From Funneliformis mosseae (lineage: Eukaryota > Glomeromycota > Glomeromycetes > Glomerales > Glomeraceae): a DNA stretch of 30,939 bases. Under the pieces are notes generated by a model. The model was not told the DNA's origin and made no database searches. It saw only the letters and a program-made list of their open reading frames with translations. The translations under genes and the position numbers were made by a program. The stretch lies in NCBI GenBank assembly GCA_910592005.1, contig CAJVPP010000504.1:1-30939 (forward strand). Direction: 5' to 3'. Below are positions 23,460-30,939 of this stretch, in pieces (positions within the stretch are counted from its first letter, which is position 1; every line of letters starts with the position of its first letter).

Positions 23460-23686
23460 CAGTGTATAAAATTTGGACCAAAAGTTATGTGCACAAGTTG
23501 TACTAAAAATAGAAAATTAATGCATGTATTACATAGTATTTCCATTTTTATAAATAATTTATCCATTTTTATATATAATTTATCTATTTTTAGTAATTAT
23601 TTGTGCACATTTTATGCTGTGTAATATGTGCACATAAAAATTTAATGTGCACATGTGCACATTGTGCACATGAATTTTACACACTG
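23460..23686. mobile_element. hAT-type MITE with perfect 8-bp target duplication
   Basis: This 227-bp element begins CAGTGTATAAAATT and ends with the reverse complement of CAGTGTGTAAAATT. It is bordered by ATCTGATC at 23452-23459 and 23687-23694. An 8-bp duplication with a CAGTG terminus is the hAT signature. Several GTGCACA motifs cluster near both ends (about 23491, 23611, 23632 and 23646-23671), like subterminal transposase-binding sites. A 21-bp tandem repeat (TCCATTTTTA at 23541 and 23562, TCTATTTTTA at 23583) fills the middle. Removing the element and one duplication copy restores GGSD-ENP of the host transposase in frame. Confidence 0.9.
23541..23603. repeat. 21-bp tandem repeat, 3 units, inside the hAT MITE
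   Basis: Units start at 23541, 23562 and 23583 with TCCATTTTTA, TCCATTTTTA and TCTATTTTTA, each followed by an AT-rich TATAATTTA-like spacer. Confidence 0.75.
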
Positions 23687-25370
23687 ATCTGATCCACCAT
23701 CTGTTAATAGGCACAAAATAGGTTTCATTGAACCTTTATAATGTGTAAACTTGTGAAAAGGCTTCTCTTCTATAATTTTCATAAGATCTATCATGTGAGT
23801 TTCACATAAAGTACCTAAAAAGTACTCTGAACGAATAAAAATTCACAATTTTCCAAAATTCAAAGAATTGTTTGTATTATTAGGATTAATCAATAAGTAG
23901 ATAAATAATATCAACTTGTACTTAGAACCCACTAGAAAATCATGATCAAAAACAGATACAGATTCGTTTGATGTCTGTATTGCTTTAAATATCTTTTTGA
24001 CTGCGACAATACCTAATAGAATCTAATAAATAAAATAAAAATTAAAATTTAATTAAATTACCAAACAATATTTATCTTTCTTTATAATTATAGATTAAAT
24101 TACCTTAGCCTTATCATTTTGTGAAATTAGAATAATGTCTTGTGAATAAGTTGAGGCAAACGATTTTACACCTTTAACTGATGCTAGATAATAATGTTTA
24201 TCTGCATGATCATTCATTTTATTCCTTTCAACTGCTACTAAGTGTATTTGTGCAGAATAGTGATGTCATTATGCCTTCTTTGTTCTCAGATGTCGAGGTT
24301 GCATATAGTTTTGCAATGTAGATTTTGATATATATATATTATAATCCTCTTTCAATTTCTCTCAGAGGTGTTTAATTGTTCGTATTTTAATTACCTCCTT
24401 ACAACATTTATAATCTGCAGCTCTAAACTCAATACTGTTATGCATCTTTTCCAAAAGACCAAAATCTTTCATCAAATATGACGGCCGACCAGGTGTATCA
24501 TATATTTCTACAATGTTTTCCTTTTCTAAAATTTGCCGCTTTTTTTCTCGAACCCATTTTTGAGCTACTGCATTGCCTTTTAACTGCTTAAGCTTATTCT
24601 CCCCTATTGTTATAGTCTCCTCAAGCCTTTTAATCTTTGAAAAAAATTGCAAATGAAGTTCTAGTGATGTTGCTACTTGTGATATCTTAGTATATTTATA
24701 TATTTAAGCCTTAGATTTTTGAATAATAACATCTAATTGTCTTTGTGCTAATGCATTGGGTGGAATTTGTACATTATTGAAGGTATTATTATCAGAGGTA
24801 TTGGGAAGAGTTTCTGAAAAGGATGTCAAAGGTTTAACTTCAGAATTCTGCTATGAAGAAAGTGAAAAGAGTAAGAGGAGAAGGTTGAATAGGTGTTTTT
24901 AACAATTCAGAAATAAGGCTCTCAATATTATTTTTACTGCTTTTCCTAATTTCTTACCAACTACTTTGTGCTTGAAGCTAAAGCTCCTTTTTGTTAGAAG
25001 CAATATTATTGCTTTTTACTATTACTGAATATGCAAAAGCGTTTACATATTATTTATAAAGATTTTGTGACTTTGGAATAAGGTAATTCTTAGAATATTT
25101 ATGTTTTCAAAAGTACATTTGCATCATTATAAAGATACAAAAAACTCACAATGCAACAAGCAAAAAAATCACATTCTACAAAAAAGATTCCTTTCTACAT
25201 TTTCTTTAAAAAAAAATTAATGAATTTTGTAATATTAAAATGTAACACTAAAGTTTAAAGTTCGATTGTGATGTGATGTGTAGTAAAATTTTATAATATA
25301 TGATATAGGTAATTCTTAAAATAGGTTTGTATAATATCATCATGTGCGTTCTTTCCCTCCCTTCCTATAG

Positions 25371-25404
25371 AATGACATCATTTCTAGCCCTTTTCTTATC
25401 AAAT
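25371..25404 (-). repeat. Right terminal inverted repeat
   Basis: The reverse complement begins ATTTGATAAGAAAAGGGCTA and continues GAAATGATGTCATT, pairing with 22377-22410. It marks the upstream end of the transposon relative to its gene. Confidence 0.75.
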
Positions 25405-25512
25405 AAAAATTTAATATGTATAAATAAATATAGCAATAGTATTACTATTACTAATTTAGTTTAATATCAATAGTATTATTAGAATCTAATACTAATTAAC
25501 ATAACCAACCAA

Positions 25513-25925
25513 ATGGAAATTAATAATGAACCTATACAAGATAATTCACAAGGATATAGATATAATTATAAGTTACAATTTGATGATTATAAAAAGAATT
25601 TCACTTGAAAGTTTTTTATATAATTATAGGTTTTTTTCCTAATTAGGCTCTAAAAGAAAATGAGAAAATTTGGACATGTGAGTCAGTAAAAAAATGAATG
25701 CAAAAATCAAGTAATTATTAGAAGTAATATTTCATACAAAAATAGCAAATCTACGCTAAAAAATAAATACACAGCAAATGCATGAAGAATTACTGCAATG
25801 AGTACAATAGGATGAATTATGTAAAGAAGATGTGTTTCAGGTATCAACCATTCAAAATTGGATTCTAGATTTTTCACAAAAATGGAAAAGCAATGGCACT
25901 TTATTTCATAGATGAGAATAAAGAT
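25513..25925 (+). pseudogene. Short decayed ORF, unrecognised
   Basis: An ATG at 25513 opens MEINNEPIQDNSQGYRYNYK (about 30 codons) up to a TGA. A probable intron follows (TTTTTTCCTAATTAG ends near 25650). The next segment reads ALKENEKIWTCESVKK near 25648-25696. A later frame gives EDVFQVSTIQNWILDFSQKW near 25827-25885. The TIQNW...FSQKWK pattern resembles the second half of a helix-turn-helix in transposase N-termini, so this may be the start of a truncated transposase or a small DNA-binding protein. It is broken by stops and at least one shift. It lies outside the TIRs of the 22378-25403 transposon. Confidence 0.35.
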
Positions 25926-26559
25926 TTCTAAAAGTTTATATAAACACGAATATAAATATTATTATTTTATTTGAAATTATGAAATTTATATATATTTGAG
26001 TATAAAAACAAATAAATATATATATATTTACTAGAAATTAATAAAATATATATATTCAATTTACTATAAATCTGTCACTGCTTTAAAGTAAACATATTAT
26101 TAACAAAAGTCAACATATTTATTTTTTATAAAAAATAGTTTTTTGACATTTATTACAGTTTTTCACATTGTTTAAATAGGCTGTGCACAAAACTAATAAT
26201 TTTAGCTTTATTTGAATTTTTGTGACTTGAGATATATTAATAATAGATTGGCATAATTTTGCCCTAAATTCTTATAATAATTTAGTGCTGATTTTTCACG
26301 AATCACGTCTTAATTTAAAAAATTTGCAAATATTAATATTTAAGTTAATAAATTGATAAAAATAAATTATTTATACCTTGTACTTTCAGGTTATCATCTA
26401 CTTCCATGTTTATTAATTCTAATATAGAGATTTGTGGTAAATTTTGAAATGCTATATATATAGGACTAGATACATTAAATGTATAATTTGAAGTATTTTC
26501 CTGATAACTTACTATATTTTCTTTCTTGTGTATTAATAAATTACTATATTTGCACTCAA
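25926..26559. other. AT-rich spacer, possible MULE end
   Basis: Mostly low-complexity sequence. The phrase TTTTTCACGAATCACGTCTTAA at about 26291-26312 is GC-richer, and its AATCACGTCTTAA part reappears inverted at about 18708-18720. It may be a terminal or subterminal repeat of the neighbouring MULE or a related element. A lone GTGCACA lies at about 26183. Confidence 0.35.
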
Positions 26560-27535
26560 AATTTCTGATTTTAAAGAATCATTTTTTTCTTTTTCCTAAC
26601 AAAATATTAATAATTATTATAATACAATACATAATAATATATAAAATTTCACATTATTAACAAATTTTTTTTTCTTAATGAATTATTAGTTTTTTTATTA
26701 GATTATTAATTATATTTCGTAATATGATAGTATTTGTTTGATTATAAATAACTTGTAATTTTTTCTCCAATAATGTATTATTCATAAAATAAAATTCTTT
26801 TGATAATTCTGAATACTTTCTCAATAAATTTTTATTTTAAATAAAGTTTTTGACAATAAATATTTATAATCTTTTATAATTTTTATTTTTAAATCATTAG
26901 AATGGTTTGCTGCCAAATTATTACTACAAAATAAATTAAATTGTTGTATTAAAATAAAATTGTTTGAATCTTTTTACCAACGTTGATAAAATAGCAAATC
27001 AGGCAATTTTTCTAAATTAAGTTGTAATGTAATACAGAATATATGTCTACAAATAATCTCAAAAATAGTTGTATATTTACATAAACATGAAAATAATTAT
27101 TTGCTGTTGATCATATTGGATCTTCCTTTCTGATTCATATTTATAATTAAATCGATAAATATGAAAAAATTAAAGTATTTCAATTTTCAAATTATATAAT
27201 TTAATACAAGAATAATCAGAAGCTTGTAATAATTATTTTTGTGTTATAATTTGTTAATATTTTTGCTACTTGATATTCAAGTAGATTATTATTTTTAAAA
27301 TAACATTAAATTGACTTTGTCTATATTTATATAATTGCAAATCAGTATTATGCTTCAGGAGGGACCGTTCTAAATAAGGAAAATGATTACATAATTCAAT
27401 TTTTTTTATACATTTTACAGTATATTTTTGATGCTCCTTGCGTAATCTTTCTCTGCCATAAAATGTGACAAATGCATTAAGTAAAATTTGAGTATTCGCA
27501 TTGCTCTATAATATATTTCTTTAATCCTCATTAAT
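26560..27535 (-). pseudogene. MULE (Mutator-like) transposase C-terminal relic with SWIM finger
   Basis: MULE transposases and FAR1-like proteins end in a SWIM zinc finger of the form CxC-xn-CxH. On the minus strand CLCKYTTIFEIICRHIF at about 27039-27089 fits it exactly (C-L-C, nine residues, C-R-H). It is followed by CITLQLNLEKLPDLLFYQRW (about 26980-27038), the usual leucine-rich and tryptophan-ending segment. Upstream, NAFVTFYGRERLRKEHQKYT and ERSLLKHNTDLQLYKY near 27300-27480 belong to the helical region before the finger. The catalytic DDE domain is missing: the relic stops at about 27530 where the next gene, on the opposite strand, begins. Stops and frame changes make it inactive. Beyond the finger, NDLKIKIIKDYKYLL continues to about 26860, then noise. 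Confidence 0.65.
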
Positions 27536-27570
27536 CCCACGCCTTTATATTATTATTAGCTATTAAAGAT

Positions 27571-29964
27571 ATGTCTGAGATGAAGAAATGTACAGAATGC
27601 CAAATTTTTAAGTTAGCTAAATTTTGTTCGTTAAAGGGAGAAAAATGGAAGAAAGTTGAAAATAATAATTTAGCAAAGATGCGTTTTGTAAAAAATCCTT
27701 TGAAAAAAGGCTGTAAGAGAGTAAAAACCATGGATGAATAAGTTACAGGTAAAAATATTATGACTGAGGAGGTAAGTATGAAGGTTGACTTTACAGGAGC
27801 TATTAAGGCAATAGTAAAAATACTTTACGATAGAGAACATTCCAAGAAAGAAAAATCTATATATTCGTTTGACAAAATGTGAAGGATATTTCAAGAAATT
27901 TAACTGAGTTTGAAGGATTTTTTCAACTAACTCTATTTAGCAGCTCAATACTTGAACGTAACAAACAAATGATAGACCGTATGAAAAAATTAATGCTTTT
28001 TATGTTATCTTCTAGCATCACAAAATAATACAAAAATTAACTCTTTTAAATTTGATCTTAGATTTTATTTAGATTCAGTAGATATGAGCAATGAAGGCCT
28101 GAATACTAATGACTAATCTTAGCGTATCTACAACGTTGAGATTGATAGATTGAAAAAAAAAATATCTGATACGTATAGGGAATATGGAGAGAAGGCTCTT
28201 GCAAAACATTCAGAGAATTTATTTATTCTGAACATAGATAATTATCATAATATTTATGTTCAGAGATGACCTGATACTACCAGTACGTTTTGGGCAATGC
28301 ATATGGCAACAATTATGCTGAATCTGTGTTTAATTTCTGCAATATCGCGAAGTAGAGTAATTAATCTAAAGATCGTTGATGCTAAATTGATTACTAGGTA
28401 TCTTGAAGAACGATTCATCGTAAACCTCAGAGTTTCATATTATAATTGCAGGCGAGATAGTGTAGGAGTAAATTCCCCTGATAATGAGATTATTAACAAC
28501 TTGATGATTCACAGTTACAATGATAAACTAGTGGAAAAAGAGGGTGGTTGGCATATAAGAAATGCTATTCTCATCAATTTTGTTGAAAATGACTTGAAAG
28601 GCATAGAAGGATATATAAAAGCTCTCCAAATCATATATGATCAAGAGCTGATGCAAGAGTACCTTTCTAATCACACTATTTCTATTATTACGGATTGATC
28701 TAGACAGTTTTACATTCGTAAGGCTATTGTGCAATACCTTCTCATCAATAATGAAATTGTTCCTCATTTTATTATATCCTTTTTGCCTATAATGGGTCCT
28801 CTCCATGTATCGCTAAATGGTTGTGAATTCATTTTTCTACAAAACTCTTTTTTTCAACAATATTTACAAAGGCATATTTGGTATGAACAAGGAACTTGGT
28901 AAAAAACTACAATCTTGAAGAATCAATTTAATTTTTCATATTGTGTGTATGGTATGGTTTAATATATCAGAGGTTGTTTATTTAAAAATTGAATGTACAA
29001 GCAAAAATATAGAGTTTTTATATTTAACAGATCTACTAAGTAACTTAGTTTCCTTAGTCCTTGACGTTTACACAATACATCATTGAAGAGGCGATTAGCC
29101 TGCTTATAAAGAAACTTATATGCAGTGCTAGAGTAATCTGTTTCTTCAGTTTGATAGGAGGAATTACAAACGTGCCTCCTTAATGTTTTTCTCTGATGTT
29201 TTTTATTGGATGGAGACTAATCATCTAATCTTTGATATGATTACTAATAATTTTACTTTTTTAAGTGATTGTCCTATTGAACTTGTTTACAGTATTATAT
29301 GATGATGTACCGCTAAGTTTCTACAGCTCAACAACTGCAGAAAGAAGCACATTTCATCTTCTAGCAGTGGAACAAAAATGAATTTAGGCAATATTTTGTA
29401 AATGCCGTTAAATATCCATATACACTAAAACAATTAAATAATCTTTCCCAGAAGTGTGCTATACAACTCTTGAATATCTTTACGAAAATTTACTAAGTGT
29501 GTTATATACATTCTTCAGTTATTAAATCATCATCTAATGGTATTAATACATATAAATTGCCTTCTTTAGGTTATGATGTGACCAATCATCATCTTTCGCA
29601 GGGTTTTGTTACTTCTAGGAAACTAAATACTACCATTCTTTGTGATTATTTGTATTGTAAATATAATGGCTATTTGATTGATGGTATCATTCTCGCATGT
29701 GAGCATGGTTACCATAACCATTGTCTATAAAAATGTCAATTTAAATGTTTGATATGTTTAGAGTATCTTCAAGACGAGATCAAAAAAAATGTCGATGCTC
29801 TAATAACCAGTTTTACAAAGAAATTAGGTAAATAAGAATCTGTTGAAGAAGATACTGAAAAAGATGCAATTAAAGGAGATTTGAATGATGTAGATGAGGC
29901 GAAGAATGATATAAAAGTAGAAAATTTGTTAGAACACGCAAAAGAATTATTTATAAATTTGTAA
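27571..29964 (+). pseudogene. Uncharacterised multicopy protein with C-terminal RING-like finger, decayed
   Basis: The first ATG at 27571 opens MSEMKKCTECQIFKLAKFCS, with a CxxC-type pair, and a lysine-rich segment to a TGA near 27880. A frameshift then leads into DISRNLTEFEGFFQLTLFSS and ILERNKQMIDRMKKLM. The main frame resumes near 28080: KHSENLFILNIDNYHNIYVQ (about 28208-28268), PDTTSTFWAMHMATIMLNLC (from about 28272) and a long open stretch to 28698. After one TGA it continues RQFYIRKAIVQYL and SFLPIMGPLHVSLNGCEFIF (about 28778-28840). After a further shift come FFSDVFYWMETNHLIFD near 29186-29240 and AVKYPYTLKQLNNLSQK near 29403-29455. The C-terminal finger is CDYLYC at 29641-29658, CEHGYHNHC at 29698-29724 and CQFKCLIC near 29734-29757, followed by an acidic tail to TAA at 29962. 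I recall this layout as a Glomeromycotina-expanded family; its function is unknown to me. It is less AT-rich than its flanks. Confidence 0.6.
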
Positions 29965-30318
29965 AATTTTTATATATTTATACATTTTTTAAATCACATT
30001 TTAGTATTTTATTATTACATTATTATGATCACAATTCAAATAGTTAATTAAATAAATATTTTAAAAGATTTAATTTCTTGATTAATTAAAATTTCTAATA
30101 TTATGGCTTTCTAAATCATGTGATTTTATTACAAAAATTGCAATTTTGACTGGTTGACTGATGAATCATCTCCTTACCAGATTTGGAAATTTTGTGTAAT
30201 TGAAGACTGTCTTTAATACAGATTCAAAGGCTTCCAAAAAGTTTAAAAGTGAATTGATAGTATAATAGGATTGGATTGATGAATGTAATGCAGTATATTA
30301 CAGATCTAAATACCAGAT
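29965..30318. other. Spacer between RING-like gene and LTR-like copy 3
   Basis: No gene is visible. AAATCATGTGATTTTATT at about 30112-30129 is another example of the ATCATGTGAT motif, here just downstream of a transposon-like gene. The rest is unstructured. Confidence 0.4.
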
Positions 30319-30417
30319 ATATCAGACATATTTGATATATTTGATATATTTGATATACTGAACATATTTGATATAATTGATATCTTTGACATATCAGACA
30401 TATTAGATATATTTGAT
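30319..30417. repeat. 9-bp minisatellite, 11 units
   Basis: Units are ATATCAGAC, ATATTTGAT (x3), ATACTGAAC, ATATTTGAT, ATAATTGAT, ATCTTTGAC, ATATCAGAC, ATATTAGAT and ATATTTGAT, in exact 9-bp register. It is the same family as at 17507-17650 and sits in the same place relative to an LTR-like repeat. Confidence 0.9.
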
Positions 30418-30816
30418 TTATTTGTTATATCTATCTATGTATTAATTTAATATAAATAGAGAGTGATAAAATCATGTAAACTATAGTTTATTTTTAGTTC
30501 ACTTTTAGTTTTCTTTTAGTTTTACTTATAGATACACATCTAGTAGTTTTTGTAGAGGCATCTGGCCTAACATTCCAATTAGTACTTTTCTTCTTTGATT
30601 TTTTTATTCTCTTTTACTTCCTTATTTTATATATTATTATTATTATTATTTATCAATAAACATATTATTATACCTCTGAATCAATCAAGTTGTTTTGCTT
30701 TTAGTATTATTGTGAGTACATTACCATGTAAATCATAAATCTTGGGATAAACTAAATTGAGTTGCTATGTAAACTTAAAAGAATCACTGTTACAATTCGC
30801 AAGAATTGTATGTTAA
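30418..30816 (+). repeat. LTR-like repeat, copy 3
   Basis: Downstream of the minisatellite come TAATTTAATATAAATAGAG, TTTTAGTTTTC repeats, a TTCTTC/CTTTTACTTCC pyrimidine tract near 30585-30625, an (ATT)n microsatellite at about 30636-30652 and CAATAAACATATTATTA near 30655. The 3' end is ACAATTCGCAAGAATTGTAT then GTTAACA ending at about 30816. The last part matches copy 1 (TTCGCAAGAATTACACATTAACA). No retrotransposon gene follows before the window ends. Confidence 0.6.
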
Positions 30817-30939
30817 CAGTATTATTAATGCTTTTGTCATTATATTATAAGTTGGATTCTAATTAAAGATGGTTCCCATAATTATTTTCAAATTTCAATT
30901 GAGTTGCAACTTAATTGCGCCATAAGGAAATTTAATTGC

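Larger units (their letters stand above)
22696..25050 (-). pseudogene. DDE-type transposase, copy B: one continuous frame with about 16 stops, one intron
   Basis: A transposase of the same family as copy A. The minus-strand frame runs without visible frameshift from EVKPLTSFSETLPNTSDNN (about 24850) to the end QDAQLQ-TAA at 22696. A possible upstream exon reaches about 25050, with an acceptor TTCTTCATAG near 24855. Landmarks are NALAQRQLDVIIQKS (about 24710-24755), KRLEETITIGENKLKQLKG, RTIKHL, YISKSTLQNYM and SQNDKAK near 24103-24123. An 81-nt intron (GTAATTTAATC to TTTATTAG) lies at 24023-24103, then FDHDFLVGSKYKL. The catalytic block LLTDGGSD is split after SD by the hAT MITE (ENP resumes at 23451), and YNPVE lies near 23335-23350. 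In-frame stops include 24703, 24362, 24266, 24269, 23843, 23440, 23395, 23356, 23332, 23245, 23173, 23149, 23080, 23074, 22933 and 22927. The first acidic site is ND where DD is expected. Confidence 0.8.
22378..25403 (-). mobile_element. DNA transposon with 34-bp TIRs carrying DDE transposase copy B
   Basis: Inverted repeats at 22377-22410 and 25371-25404 match at 28 of 34 positions. Both contain ATTTGAT, a G/A-rich AAG, and AGAAATGAT followed by TCATT; five of the six differences are transitions. They enclose the transposase relic symmetrically, which makes this a roughly 3.03-kb autonomous-type element. TAA flanks both ends (22375-22377 and 25404-25406) and may be a 3-bp target duplication. 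T/C-rich CTCCCTCC tracts lie just inside both ends, in the same plus-strand orientation. Confidence 0.75.

Noticed and set aside
19006..25050. Alternative genetic code (ciliate-like, TAA/TAG as Gln, TGA as Trp)
   Set aside because: Stops at Gln- and Trp-like positions make this tempting. However, all three stop codons occur, Arg-to-TGA changes are also seen, CAA, CAG and TGG are still common in the same frames, and catalytic residues are damaged by the same transitions. Decay explains all of it. The related families I recall use the standard code.
27531..27894. Two minus-strand open frames of 66 and 74 codons
   Set aside because: They are Phe-rich translations antisense to the lysine-rich plus-strand start of the RING-like family gene.
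28528..28806. 92-codon minus-strand open frame
   Set aside because: It is antisense to the well-supported plus-strand frame of the RING-like family (INGY/GPLHVSLN region).
1..30939. tRNA or rRNA genes
   Set aside because: No stretch shows the conserved A and B boxes with a cloverleaf, and no rRNA-like GC-rich block was seen. TTCGCAAGAATT in the LTR-like ends is reminiscent of a B box but lacks the rest.

Overview
The window is eukaryotic, extremely AT-rich and almost entirely made of decayed transposable elements. The best guess for the host is an arbuscular mycorrhizal fungus (Glomeromycotina, Rhizophagus-like). This rests on short GT-AG introns of 65-81 nt, polyadenylation-type AATAAA signals, and four broken protein families (two of them DDE-like, one ending in a RING-like finger) that resemble proteins I remember as hugely multiplied in Rhizophagus. 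No host housekeeping gene, rRNA, tRNA or CRISPR array was recognised. The taxonomic call comes from pattern memory, not from a search.

Layout. 1-414: LTR-like repeat. 415-7510 (minus): a nearly full-length LINE with ORF1 (zinc knuckle) and ORF2 (APE endonuclease, reverse transcriptase, RNase H, C-terminal zinc knuckle). 8840-10412 (minus): first decayed copy (A) of a DDE transposase family. 10524-10694: MITE. 13665-14725 (minus): Tc1/mariner DD34E transposase relic. 14875-15220: large palindrome. 16686-16813: small foldback MITE. 16962-18165: two LTR-like repeats head to head with 9-bp minisatellites. 18347-18700 (minus): small intron-containing fragment. 19006-22300 (plus): two adjacent decayed families, the second with a DDE-like signature. 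22378-25403: a bounded DNA transposon with 34-bp terminal inverted repeats, carrying a second copy (B) of the DDE transposase and interrupted by a hAT-type MITE with a perfect 8-bp target duplication. 26560-27535 (minus): MULE C-terminus with a SWIM finger. 27571-29964 (plus): an uncharacterised family with a RING-like finger. 30319-30816: another LTR-like repeat. The rest is low-complexity AT-rich DNA.

The unifying theme is the mode of decay. Copy B keeps one reading frame over about 600 codons yet carries about 16 in-frame stops, nearly all explained by C-to-T or G-to-A transitions. The arms of the 14875-15220 palindrome differ mainly by the same transitions, and catalytic residues in several elements are changed the same way (YMDD to YMDN, DD to DN or ND, zinc-knuckle Cys to Tyr). 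This suggests cytosine methylation and deamination, or a RIP-like process, acting on repeats and driving the local base composition. The elements do not form a pathway together; they are nested and adjacent insertions.
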